From Monosporascus cannonballus (Eukaryota > Ascomycota > Sordariomycetes > Xylariales), in contig QJNS01000439.1 of NCBI GenBank assembly GCA_004154925.1, positions 1-35,414 of the forward strand: 35,414 nt of DNA, read 5' to 3'. Made by a program: the position numbers and the translations under genes. Of the stretch, positions 1 to 10,933 are shown piece by piece; the first letter of the stretch is position 1, and each line of letters opens with the position of its first letter. The notes below the pieces were generated by a model, which was given only the letters and a program-made list of their open reading frames with translations, did no database searches and was not told the DNA's origin.

Positions 1-365
1 GCAACCCCCCCCCCCCCACCCCCCCCTCTCCAACACCGACCAAGCGAAAACTTGGTAACTAGCCCTCCTAGCCTTGCCTGTCAGCCAACCCCTTATCCGT
101 AATCACATGAAAGTGCAAGACACGCTGCCAGATGAGCATGGTAGCAGAATAAAATGTTGATATCAAGACATACAAACCCTCGCACGGTGTGGCGTCCGTG
201 GGAGAGGCAAGAAATAAAGAATCGTGAACCTCGTAAAGCCACTGGCCGGCGGCCGATCGCCGCAGAAATGGAAGACGAAGACGCCGACGCCGACGCCAAT
301 GCCATATGCACCAAGCACCGGACGCCAGAAATAGACTCGAATAGATAGTGATTAGAATGAGGCGT
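1..365. other. 3' flank of nudE; no gene seen
   Basis: This stretch opens with a cytosine-rich run at about 5-26 and lies downstream of the nudE stop codon, so it probably holds the nudE 3' UTR and terminator. A minus-strand open frame (68-388) overlaps the end of nudE in another frame and shows no family motif. I treat it as chance. Confidence 0.4.
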
Positions 366-2260
366 CTAATAGGTCTCTCCCAGATCACTTAGTTTTCTGG
401 GCCTGCCAGCGCCATCCCTGGAGATGCTGCCACTAGTTCTCCTGCCCGCGCTCTGGCGTCTGGACCCGGGGATCCCACTAGGCCCCGGAATGCCGCTGCC
501 CGGGGCTTCGGTATCGAACTTGCTGTAGGTGCCTCTCCGACTGGGCGTCCGCTCTTCGTACATGGAATGGTCGTCCATCGGCTCCATCTTCTCGCTGATA
601 GAGTGCGAGTGGCCGTGCAGGCTACCACCTATCGAGCTCCTAGGCCGTACACCGCCGAGCGGCGTCCTGGCGCTCGAGAAACTGGTGCGGGACATGGGTC
701 GCGCAATCTCGGTACGGCTGGCCGGTCGCTCGGGCCGGGCGAATCCAGAGGTGAGACTAGCACGACTGCTGGGCCGCGAGAGGGTTGCAACAGAGGCGTC
801 TGGGTCGTAGTGGCCGGATCGGTTGGGTAGCGGGCCGTAGGACAGGCGCGAGACGCCCGAGGCGCTAAGCCGGGATTGGTGCCTGTGCGCGCCCATTGCG
901 TCGCTAATTGTGGTCGAGTGCGACGGGGTGTCGTCCGCCGCAACAGACGACGTGGTGGAGCCCACGGTGCGTTTCCGAGAGCGGACCGTAACCGTTGACG
1001 GGACCTGGACCCCGCTGATCGAGGACCTCGGCGATGCGCGGGGAGGTGTAGCGGTGGGCGCGGGCAACTTGGATCGCGCATTTTGCACGCGAGCTTCGAG
1101 ACGCTGCATCTGGGCGGTGAGAGAGCGGATGTGGGTGAGAGAGGTCGAGGGCGGTAACTTGTTCGAGTTGGCGCGGCCGATGGCATGCATCGGCGCAGGC
1201 GTGCGCATCGTGGTGGTAGCAGAGCGCGTGCTGCGTGTTCGCATGTTAGGGTTCGAAGTCTTCGGTTTGGGTGTGGCCTTGCCCTGGTCGAATCGAGGCT
1301 TCTTCCTGAGCGTCGGCACGGGCGTCCTAAGCTTGGTACTGGATGCCGGCCTGGGCATGGTGGACGAGGCATCGGACATGGGCGGGGATGGAGGTTCGCG
1401 AGGAGTACTGGCTGTGCTCAGAGGCGGCAGAGAGACCTCGTCGGGAGGCGTGGAAATAAGGGGCGAGCTGGCTGTTGATCTTGGCGAGGTCTCGAACGTG
1501 GGTGACCCGGGAATGGAAAGGTCGGTGGATATGACAGAAAGGTGGCGGTCCTCGGACTTCTTGATCTTGTCCTGCATGATCTCAGCCTCGATCCTGAGGT
1601 CAGACAGCTCCTCTCGTAGCCTCTGTGCCTCGATGCGTAATCTTTCTCGTTCCTGCTCTCCGATCTTGATCTCTTCCTCCATCATGACAGCTCTCTCGAT
1701 GGCGACGTTGTATTTGGACTCCAGATCCTCGAGGGACGAGGTGGTGTTGCGCGCCTGGCGTTCGAAGTCATCGTTTGCGACTTCGATATCGCGTAGCTTG
1801 AGTTGCAGCGACCGGTTGGTCTCTCTGAGAGTCGTAATCTCTTTCTCCAGCGCGTTCTGTGCCGAGTTGGCCTCGGCCTTTGCCTTCCTGCATTTCTCCT
1901 ACGGATGCAACGTCAGCATTCGCTCAGGCCTCAGTTGCTTGCTGTTTGTCCCGCTATGCGCCTCGCGACTCATAGTGGCAACAGAAACATTCCGTCATAG
2001 CGGATGCGACAAGAGGGGCTGGACTCCTTTACCTTCCACTCATCGACTTCGAACTGCAGCGTCTCGGCCTTCTGTTGCAATTCGCGCTGTCGCTTATCGG
2101 CAGCATCAAGGTCCTTCTCGAGTTCGGCTTCTAGCTCGTGACTGGATTCCCGGAACTCGGTGAGCTCGTCTGCTAGTTGCTCGTACTGTCTCTTGTACCA
2201 GGCCAAAGATTCCTCCAAGGATGCTCCCCCGCTTGGCGGCGAGGAGGGCGGCTCGGCCAT
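366..2260 (-). CDS. nudE: Nuclear distribution protein NUDE (dynein/LIS1 cofactor), two exons
   Basis: NUDE/RO11-type protein that binds LIS1 (NUDF) and cytoplasmic dynein and supports nuclear migration and hyphal growth (family knowledge). Exon 1 is 2260-2033 and exon 2 is 1898-366. The 134-bp intron (2032-1899) has a GTAAAG donor and a TAG acceptor and is phase 0. The joined product is 586 aa, a usual NUDE length. Residues from about 15 to 190 form a continuous coiled coil starting with [20 protein letters not shown], the conserved NUDE/NDEL1 N-terminal signature. The C-terminal two-thirds is Ser/Pro/Arg-rich low complexity, as in fungal NUDE. The ATG at 2260 starts [12 protein letters not shown] and is the only good start before the coiled coil. 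The reading continues in frame across the splice into [14 protein letters not shown], which supports the junction. Nothing suggests damage. Confidence 0.93.
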
Positions 2261-2918
2261 GGTTCGTGATGGCGGCTGTTTCTCTTCTTAAAATTTGCGA
2301 CGCTACTGTACCCGGGATGATGGGACAGGAGGGTACCGGTGGAGGCTAGTACCGGTAGTGAGGTCGTGGGTAGGCGAAATGGCGCATTGGGCGGCGGTGA
2401 AGGGAAGATTGAAAGAAGTGGGAAAAGAATAGGAGAGTCTCCGCGAAATTGTCGCAGGGCGGCGGAGGCAAAGATTATTAGGTACGTCGAAGAATAATTT
2501 GAAGGTAGATTGAATCCCGCGGGACCGGGCAAGGTAATAGAAATGAGGAGTGGTATAGGCTGCCGTTGTGATGGCCGGTTAGCAACGTGAATTTTACCAT
2601 GGTGACAGTCTGTCGCATGCTTCCGCGCCGGCAAACAAAATGGCGGGAATGACATACCGATTGATGAACGGGCGATGCGAAGGTAAAAGGTGAATGTCGA
2701 AGCGAATGTCCAATACAAATGAAACGTTAGAGGGCGGTCGCAAAGGAATTTTCGTATAGCGTATAATATCCTGGTGGTTGTTGTCGTCGTGCAGGATTGC
2801 TCTGCGTGCAGGTCGATACGGCGATCCGTTTGACTTAACCTTACCTTACCGATTTTGTCGGCGTCGTCCTGGTCGCCTTCGTCGCCGTCGTGGTCGTGGG
2901 GTGACGAAGAACCAGTGG

Positions 2919-2939
2919 GTGGTGGTGGTGGTGGTGGTG
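2919..2939. repeat. GGT trinucleotide microsatellite
   Basis: About seven GGT units lie in the presumed nudE 5' region. On the minus strand it reads as ACC repeats. It is a simple sequence repeat with no apparent coding role. Confidence 0.8.
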
Positions 2940-4643
2940 CCTGATGGCTGGGTGTTTTTGGGGGGTGGTTTTGATGTGGGTTGTTGTTGATGTTGATGTT
3001 ATCGGGAATGGAGGTGAACCACACACCCAATATGCACGAACACGGGGCAGGCACAGACAATGGACGCTGGCTGAGATGCCGCAGGTGTCTGTCTGGTGTG
3101 AATGTTCGTCCGCCCTTCTTCGGCGCGTTTGACCCGGAAAGTATGTACCCAGTAGCGCCGTCTTGGTAGTGTTCTGCAGCTAGAACCCGCCTGTCGATAT
3201 AACATTAGGTACCTGCCAGGTGCAGTAGCGCTTCTCCACCGCACTCTACCTACGTTAGCAGTGTCCCGTCTTGTTGTTCAACGTGTTCTTGGCATTGTTG
3301 CTGTTTTGGATCTTTGCTTCCAATGGCTCCTTCTCCTTCTCCTTGAGCCCTGCTTGAATTAACATATGACACCATCCCCATATAGGTCAAGTTGCTACCA
3401 TAGGCAACCCCACGGCCCAACCCGTGACATGGGCATGTGTTGACTATGACTCTGTGACCCCCATTAGGTATCGATGACCCCGCAGTCATATCTGTGCTTG
3501 GAGTGGTTTATCGTATGGTGCACGCTCGGTTCTTCCCTCACTTTCTTTACCTACCGCACCATAAGGAGGGGTCGTGTCTTGTCGGTGATGCAAGCCTGCA
3601 TGACTTTTTTGTAAACAAAATTGGTCCCTCGAGGGTGCGGATAGGTCCGGTTGCTAGCTTGGCCACAAAACACATTTCGTGGAGTGTGTCGACACCGAGC
3701 ACGGAGCATCCAAAAATCTTCACAGCACACATAATCATGAGAGCATCCATTATTAGCCGACTCGTGGGGCATAAAGCTTTTATGAGATTCTCAAGTCTGC
3801 TTACCTAAACGCTTAAATTCGACTACCTACTTACTGTTCCACGTGTCCCTTAGGCATACATAATTCTGATATGCACTATAGCTAGCACATGACTTCTAGT
3901 CCTAATCGCGTCCGGGAAAATGGTGCTCTTCTCCCGATGGCTACGAGGGTCACCTCTTGCCCGGAGCGTAAGACCCATTCGGAGTCCCTCCTGAGAGAAG
4001 AGTTGTGCCCGCCCTTAATCAAGCCCCACGTTCTCTACCCAAGACCGCTTCCCGCCCGTCGCAAGAAACCAGGAGGCTGCTGGCACCTCAGCCTGACGGA
4101 CACATGTAACGAGAGTGCGTTCGTGAAGGTACGTATCTTCCAGCTGCGAGGTCACTGCGGCGAAGGCTTGCATCACCAACTGAGATTCTGTGGCCGCGTA
4201 AACATGTCTGGCGACGTTACGAATGTCTTCCTGATTCTTGTGAATTATCCAGTGGATCATCACTTTTTCCAATGATGGCTGTCTTCCTCTGGTGCAACGG
4301 GATGCTGACGAGGAGCCTATGCTGAGTTGTCAGTCCAGACGTCCCTACATGCTGTGTTGTGAGGTTCGGCCCATTCCTGATTGGCTAGGACATCGACGTA
4401 AAAGTCACTAGAGGGTTTCATGATGCCGCCCTTTAAATGGTCCCGTTATAAACCAATGGTGATAGTCCATATCCAAGTCCGCATTCCCTCAAGTTAGACA
4501 ATCCCGCGCCTCCCGCCTCTCGCCGTCTACCCAAACAGAGGAGCGGGCACCCAGGCTTGAATAACATGAGCACGAAAGCCAGTACATATGCTTGCTCATT
4601 CGTCCACGGGTTCCCAAATTCATCCCCGGGCCAGTTGTTTCAA

Positions 4644-4820
4644 CTAGTGCGCTGGAGCCTTCAGTTTCTCGTTTCTTTCGTTGACCATTACGGCCAGCTC
4701 CAAGTCTTCGTCTTGGCCGGTAAGGTATCCAAAGCGGCGCGTCTGGCCCGGTCCTGGGCCCAGCCTGCCAGTCCGGTCCCTACGAGAGACATCGGTGACG
4801 ACATCAAGGAGCTTGAATTC
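4644..4820 (-). other. Possible orphan last exon (protein-like open frame without a start)
   Basis: On the minus strand a 58-codon frame lies between a TGA at 4823-4821 and a TAG at 4646-4644. It has no ATG before its middle, but its second half reads FGYLTGQDEDLELAVMVNER and then a lysine-rich end. This is an acidic, helix-like, well-balanced composition that resembles a real C-terminus. Several CAG acceptor-like sites precede it, so it could be the last exon of an unrecognised gene or a relic. I found no convincing upstream exon. I do not recognise the family. Confidence 0.25.
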
Positions 4821-5639
4821 TCACAGGTCCGAGGGCCCCCTGATTTTAGTCTACCTGCACTGCTCTCGGTGCGGCCGGCCCTAGGAGTCACCGGTCACTC
4901 TGCCCCTGAGGATGTTGAAGGCGCAATTGGTGGCGGCTTTTCAACCAAGGAATAGTTTCCTCAAATCAACAGCGGGTTGCGTGAACTGTCGCTCAGGGGT
5001 CGAAAACGTGGCATCGGGACATGCTAGGTACGACCCGCATAGTGGAGAGGGAACGACTTCCGCCGCTAGCTCTAAGATGTGCGCAAACGCTCCGAGACAC
5101 ACACATGAATGAGGTCGGCTTTCTGGTTCCGCCGCCCCTGACATAAATCGGTGTCCGTAGAGCGATTCTTGTACGCGATCAGCTCCTGACGGGGCGGGGA
5201 TCTCCACATGAGTATGCGGTATATATGGCATATACATAGGGTATCTGGCGGCCCCTCTAATCGCCTTCCTTGTTGTTGCTGAAGAGCAATGCCCCGTACT
5301 TCCACGATATCTCTAAATTACCAACAAATGCTCATGAATATTCGTAGAGGCCTATATCCCGCGTGTCCAGCTTGACGCCCGCGCCAACAATTATAATTCA
5401 TAACTTGAATGATTGCCCCCGTCCCAATAATGCGAAGTTCCGGGGAGCACAGGGCGCAGTTATTCGTCTCAGTGCCACTGGAGCTGCCTTATATGAAAAG
5501 CAATCGCAAATACACAGATGACCGGTTCTTTGGGTCTCCGTGAAAATTGTGCCGAAACGGCTCAAGATGGTTTGGACAACTAGACAACTCCTTCCGAGCT
5601 CAAGCGTGCTACGATGAGTCATGCATATCGCGGACGAAA

Positions 5640-6761
5640 TCATCCCTCCAGGTATGAAGCCGGTCCTCTGGCGCCTGGGCCATCGTTTCCGAGTAGCACG
5701 ACTCTCCCGAACGAAGGAGTCTGTTGATTGCCCCTGCGAGATTTCCACCGCGTAGCAAGACTTGCTTGAAGATCAGGCCACTTGAAACGTCGATCATCGT
5801 CCTCGTCCTCGCTCTCCAGTGCACCCCAATCGTATCCGAACACCCACTGCTGCTCGTCGTACTGCGCTTTGGTTCTCGTCCGCAGAATAGCCGGCATGCA
5901 GTCGAGATCTTCTACATCGAATATGGCATACGGGTTATCAGGCGGTAGATGATGAGGAGAGGGGGCCGGGGCATCGGAGAGCGGATGCCACACTTTCTCT
6001 TCCACAATGAAGGATACCGTACGCAAGTTCGGGAAGATGGCGGGGTCTAGCAGTGTATCCACGAACAATCCCAGATAGCGATGCGGTTCGTCCACCAGGA
6101 CATGTTGTACGGCCTTTGTCAGGTGCTGTATGTCGGCATCTGTCTCTGCCATCCAGGTGGGTATTATCAACATGTCGCGGGCTGAGTCAAACCAGGTCCA
6201 TTCCCTTTCGAAGGGTATTCCCATGACCGTTGGGAAAGAGTGCGCGAATACCCGGTACTGGACAGCCCTGAATCCCGCATTACGGGTTGCAATGGCTCGA
6301 GCCTCCCGGCAGACGTGTGAGACAGCCGGGGGCCGATGCTTCGATTCGCTGTCGAGTCCGTCCTCGCCGGGTCCCTCATCCTTGGGTTCCCGCGGCCCCA
6401 GCCGCACGAACCTACGGGGGATAGCGAGATCCCAGATCTTGTGCCTGATCTCCGGCGGCAGCTTCATGAAGCAGGTGAAGCGCGGCACAGTTTCAGCTGC
6501 TCTGCGAATGGCGGCGACTTCGTCGCGCAAGGTCGCATTCTCTCTATGCAGAAGCCGCTGCTGGCTAAGAAGCTGCGTATTCTGGTCGAGAAGATGCTCG
6601 ATGGCGATTTGCAAATGCCTCTGGTCGACATTCAGACGGTCAACGGCATCCAGTATCCTCTTTTCCCTGCGCAGAATCACGTGCAGAAGGCCTCGGTCGT
6701 CCATGTTGTCGATGTCCTCATCCTGAGGACTGGTGTTCCCTCCACCCGCATTCAATGCCAT
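5640..6761 (-). CDS. Coiled-coil plus 2EXR domain protein
   Basis: A 373-aa protein without introns. Residues about 20-92 are a charged heptad-like coiled coil. Next comes a 2EXR domain, a fungal module named for two ExR motifs: FTCFMKLPPEIRHKIWDLAI at about 95-114 contains EIR, and SHVCREARAIA at about 148-158 contains EAR. The domain continues to about residue 260. A very acidic patch (ESEDEDDD) lies near the C-terminus. 2EXR proteins are expanded in ascomycetes, look F-box-like in their first motif, and have no settled biochemical role. The ATG at 6761 is the first in frame. The last 30 residues are weakly protein-like, and the neighbouring frame (stop at 5609) carries a plausible alternative tail, so the 3' end is less certain than the rest. 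Confidence 0.78.
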   Translation of the reverse strand: MALNAGGGNTSPQDEDIDNMDDRGLLHVILRREKRILDAVDRLNVDQRHLQIAIEHLLDQNTQLLSQQRLLHRENATLRDEVAAIRRAAETVPRFTCFMKLPPEIRHKIWDLAIPRRFVRLGPREPKDEGPGEDGLDSESKHRPPAVSHVCREARAIATRNAGFRAVQYRVFAHSFPTVMGIPFEREWTWFDSARDMLIIPTWMAETDADIQHLTKAVQHVLVDEPHRYLGLFVDTLLDPAIFPNLRTVSFIVEEKVWHPLSDAPAPSPHHLPPDNPYAIFDVEDLDCMPAILRTRTKAQYDEQQWVFGYDWGALESEDEDDDRRFKWPDLQASLATRWKSRRGNQQTPSFGRVVLLGNDGPGARGPASYLEG

Positions 6762-9700
6762 GATAAGAATTAATGAAAGCCAGTTGATTTGGTGAGTCGC
6801 AACGGGTCCCTAGCACCAACAAATCAATGTCTGCTGAAGAGAAGGTTCGTTGTGCTGTGACACCCTTGCGTCCTTGTACGCTCGCGCTCAGCCTGTCACA
6901 ACCCCGGGAAAGGGCCTGCAGGTGTACCGAGCGCCAGTAACGGTCCGTCACGGCGCGTACCAGCTGTAAACAACTTCATCCCTAACCTCACCTACTCTCC
7001 ATTGATTCCGCCTTCACGACGTAGCCAGGTGGCCTCAATATTATGCGTGCACTTTTTGCTGAATATGACTACCTAGGTACGTTGCGACTCTTGAATAAGA
7101 TGAATCCCCGTTTCATACTTCAGGCATACATGTCCATCTCCAACTCCGCCAACAATGGTAGTAATTAACTAGTTCGACCACTTGCTCATAGCCTCACCCC
7201 GTTCCGGGCTTTTAGGTACTTCCCTAGGGCTCAAATAGTATCAAAATGGGAAGAAGAATACCAGTATAGCGAAATCTAACTCTTTGAGTCGACGTCGTTA
7301 GAGGCAGCGGTGTTGGGGCCACTTTGGATTAGGGGCTCGTAAGATTGGCTCTTAGGATTGGAAAGGTCTGAAGTAAGGCGGTATGGAATCTGGTAGTTGA
7401 AAGCTGTGATAGGCAGCGCCGAGAGCGGGCGAGCATAGCATTACTTTAATCGCATCACCTACAAATCGCTTCACCCTCCTTGATTGCTCCATCCTGTTAA
7501 TTGGACCTGGTAGATCTACGCTTGAAGAGTTCATTATTACTAGGAGTTTCCTGACTCGTCCTTTCTGTTAATCTTATCCTTTCAAGCGTTGCTTGATTCG
7601 ACGCATGGGCCGCGCTTGTTGCCATCGAGAGGCCGACAGACTCAGGATTGGCTTATTTTTAACCGCGGCAAGTCTCATGTCTTGACCTTATTTCTGTGCT
7701 GCTACTTTTGCTGCAGTGCTAAGAGCTGTTACAGTATCCGGCATAGGCAACAGATGGCAGGGCTAAAGTAAGGAAGCCTCATCAGATTTACTGCGGAGCT
7801 ATCCATAATACACTTGGCTTCGTTCTCAATGGCCATTGATCTATTGAAGCATTTATGGTTGTAGTTTCCGTAATAGAAACGCATGATAGGCGTCGTGAAA
7901 AGGGCCCCCCCTTCTGTTGGGCGGCAATATCGGAGCCCAAGAGCCTTATATTAGTGGATCATCCACATCAAGTGGGATCACCACTTCCTAGTTTCCTAAA
8001 AAAAACAAGTCAATATATCCTCAAGAGCTGTGCATCTGCTCCTTAGTAAGTGTGACAATAGGAGTTTCGGTCGAAGAAGTAGTATCGCCTTTCTTAAACA
8101 GTTTCAGATCCCAGAACCTCTTGAGGAAAGCTTCAGATACGCCGGTGTCAATATGTTAATATACATGTAGCACCAACCTAATTACTAGGTACACGACGGT
8201 TGAGGCATCAACTGCCCTTGGATTCGGTGTTTTCCGCCTACTTAGATCGCATTCCGGATAAATCTCGCAAGCTTGAGTAGGACTCTACGAAAATTACTAC
8301 AACTTATTGCACCTTGGCACGAGTGCTAGTCCACTTGTTCTCGCCTCTGCTAAGGCTTTCTTCCGTGACTACAGCTTAGTGAGATCAGAAAACGTACTTA
8401 TGGATAATATCTGCAGAGTGTGATAGTATTCCTAAGGTCCACTGACGAGTCCGAGTTTATCAAGCTACCTCTACCAAGTCTTAAGCAAAGACCTAGATAT
8501 CAGGTTGCAATGACCCTCAAAATGGGCTGAACCTGAGCTGATATTCAGTAAGAAATTATACGGTATTCATCCGACCCTACTTCCATGTTTGGTTGTTCTT
8601 AAGGAGGTATGTGATATGGCAAGCATCTAACACACTTAGAGCCAGCCGTAATATCAACCATTAATATCTTCGTGATAGTTATCGCCTCTGAAGAGTAAGT
8701 ATATGATGATATAGATTTACTCGCCAACACCGATAACGGTAAGGTATTGTGCATCCACGATGGGTATTTTTATTTGTTTATTTGTTTAATTAATTAATTA
8801 ATTAATTTTTTTTTCATGTAGCTCAGAGAGGGCTCGATGTTAGATTCCCACCACGTAGCCGCTGCCAATCGGAATCATTGTCTCTTGCCGCTCTTGCCCA
8901 GCGTTGTTTGGCAAGGAGATTCACGATTCAAAAATTGTAGCATGCAAGGCTTGTCTAATATGCTTACGTACGATAAGCTTGATCTCCTTGCACTATCTAT
9001 AACTGAATCACCGAAGATTGCGTCATGTTTAGCCCTGTCGTGATGACACATCTCAGGTCCCTGCATCCGATCATATGATTGGGCATTTACCTACGCTCAC
9101 GCTTGCCAGGGATCGGCACATTGCATGCCCTCAGGATTTTCAGCCACGATGGCCTAATACAGGTGCATTCGCAAGTGACAGCCGGAAGTGCAACACTCCT
9201 GCAAGATCCAAATGTTCATTGCAGGGTCATGTGCACCGGCAAGGTACCACCCCTGTTCCTTGTCCGGGCCGGCGGCCGTTTGTAGGTGCTTAAATCTAAG
9301 ACATCAGATACATATTCAGCACGACTTTGATTGCCTCATTTGGAACTTGGAGGATAGCCATACATAGTCGATGTCGGCTGGAGGGCTCTGGCGGTCTTTA
9401 TGTACGCCTTTGTGTGTGTTGCAGCCCAATGGGAGACCGCGGAAATATCAACTTTCGAGGTTCTACGAATATTTCACGCATTCGCTTCGTAATGTGTGAG
9501 AATATCTTTTGTAGATGGATCGTGGCTTTCGATGTCGAGGCCGGCGATACAGCAACAAGATCGTGTCCACCGCGATCGAATTAACTCTAGAGTGGAATAG
9601 CAACGTCCGGTCCGAAACTGTTGAAATATAGCTCCGCATCCAAAGTAATACTTTTAGTTCACGCCAGTATATGCGAACGGAAGACGTCATTCATCTAAGG

Positions 9701-10285
9701 ATGCCGGAATTAAGCATTGGCGATGATAAATTTTATTATACTTAGTGAGAAGAGAGGTATTTGAGGAAAGTCGATGATAGTCTTTGGCTCGAAGACAAGC
9801 CTCTGCAAAATAAAAATACTTTGACGGGAAGTGAGCTGTTTTATAATCCCTATAGTGAATTTCCAGGCTATTTTGCAAGAGATCGCCGTTGATAAAATGT
9901 GGTCACACAGGATGGTCTATGATCGACGTTACATTGCATGCAGGTTCAGGCTAGAATTCCTTGGGTGAAAGATCGTCAGTCTATATTGATAGTTGTGAAA
10001 CTTGAAAAATGTGAGGCCCCACACTAGGCGGGACACTATCAGGTCTTAAATCTCACAATAGTTATAGGTGTAAGCCCAGGTATAATCCGTGTAAGTCTAG
10101 AAACTGAAAACAAATCCTGCTTCCATTTCTAGTAACCCGCGGCAGCCCCAAAGCGAACGAGTTGGGTAGCCCTTGAACTCCTTTCCTGGTTACCAATGAC
10201 CCAAGCACCCTTCTGTAATCAAATCCATCCTTTATTAAACGCCTGGGGACAGTGGCGGCAACGAAGATGTGAAAGCAACCCTGTT
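6762..10285. other. 3.5-kb spacer; no supported gene
   Basis: The first few hundred bases should be the promoter of the 2EXR gene. The remainder has only short open frames on both strands, no splice-joined frame I could build, and several AT-rich stretches. A TTAA-type microsatellite lies at about 8784-8817. A slightly GC-richer patch at 9079-9285 has an open frame on the plus strand but no recognisable family. No tRNA or rRNA was found. Confidence 0.5.
8784..8817. repeat. TTAA tetranucleotide microsatellite plus T-run
   Basis: About five AATT/TTAA units are followed by a run of nine or more thymines, within an AT-rich spacer preceded by TTTG/TTTA repeats. Simple sequence repeat. Confidence 0.85.
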
Positions 10286-10809
10286 TCACCTTGTGGATCG
10301 AGGAATTCCGAATCCACCATGACGGCGCAATCGCCGTAGGAGTGACCGTTCTCTCGAAGCTTTAGACGTTAGTCGGGCTGTGACAAGGGAGTGCTTGAGT
10401 ACGGCTACTTACAAGGAACCTGCGAGTCAACAGGATCCACATAAGAATTAATCTCTTGGGTTGTGGTAGACGACACGATAACGGCCGCTGCTCCGTCGGG
10501 GGAGTTATAGTCCATACGCACTGCGTTTACTCGCAAAGTGTAGGTGCCAGGGTAGGCGGTGGCGAGATCCGGAAACGTAGCGTACACCAAAGAGCCGCTG
10601 CTGCCGGACGCTTGGCTGTCGTCGACGCTCTTCATGGAAGTCGTCAACGTGCCCGATAGCTGATCCCCAAGGACCCGGCCGTATGGATCGAGGAGAACGA
10701 CTTGGACAAAGTCAATGGCGGCATTGCTCTCCGAGCTAACGACCAAGGGCGGATAGAGGAGTGCCCCTGCCTGAGCATGGTTTGGGGGCTGGACCTCGAC
10801 TGTGACCAT
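10286..10809 (-). CDS. Short velvet-domain protein, two exons
   Basis: A 156-aa protein that is almost nothing but a velvet domain, the NF-kB-like DNA-binding fold of the fungal VeA/VelB/VosA family, which controls development and secondary metabolism. Exon 1 is 10809-10413 and exon 2 is 10359-10286. The 53-bp intron (10412-10360) has a GTAAGT donor, a CTAAC branch site and an AAG acceptor, and splits a serine codon. Family-like features are EVQPPNHAQAGALLYPPLVV near the start, VVLLDPYGRVLGDQLSG, then YATFPDLATAYPGTYTLRV, which matches the velvet 'FPDL..G.Y.LR' core. The spliced tail ERSLLRRLRRHGGFGIP resembles the closing helix of VosA-like members. The ATG at 10809 is preferred because a TATA-like site lies about 120 bp upstream and the extra upstream codons look non-coding. 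Most velvet proteins are much longer, with disordered flanks that are absent here. Confidence 0.8.
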
Positions 10810-10926
10810 ATTCGCTGGGCTGATGAAAGATGCGTGCTTTGCGTGGTGAGGACTCGAGTCTATGAGAATGAGGAAGTGCGCCGCTGGCTTGATAGAATCC
10901 GCATCTTGAGAGTAATCAGCCCCGGG

Positions 10927-10933
10927 CTTTATA
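10927..10933 (-). promoter_or_regulatory. TATA-like box for the velvet gene
   Basis: Read on the minus strand this is TATAAAG, about 118 bp upstream of the ATG at 10809. It lies inside the longer open frame that would need an upstream start, so it favours the shorter protein. Position and match only; there is no direct evidence of use. Confidence 0.4.

Larger units (their letters stand above)
2261..5639. other. Long spacer upstream of nudE; promoter region, otherwise no clear gene
   Basis: The part next to nudE (about 2261-3240) should hold its promoter and leader. It contains a GGT-type microsatellite at about 2919-2939. The rest has only short open frames without recognisable motifs, and its base composition is more even than that of the genes. 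One minus-strand stretch at 4644-4820 has a protein-like translation and is listed separately. No RNA gene or mobile-element ends were seen. Confidence 0.5.

Noticed and set aside
910..2163. 417-codon plus-strand open frame
   Set aside because: It runs antisense to the second exon of nudE, crosses the nudE intron, and has Arg/Ser-rich composition explained by the opposite strand.
2173..3060. 295-codon minus-strand frame upstream of and overlapping the nudE start
   Set aside because: It begins at a TTG, has low-complexity His/Pro runs from the microsatellite, and shows no family motif; best seen as leader and promoter sequence.
9079..9285. 68-codon plus-strand frame in a slightly GC-richer patch
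   Set aside because: It starts at TTG, has no recognisable family, and no neighbouring exon.
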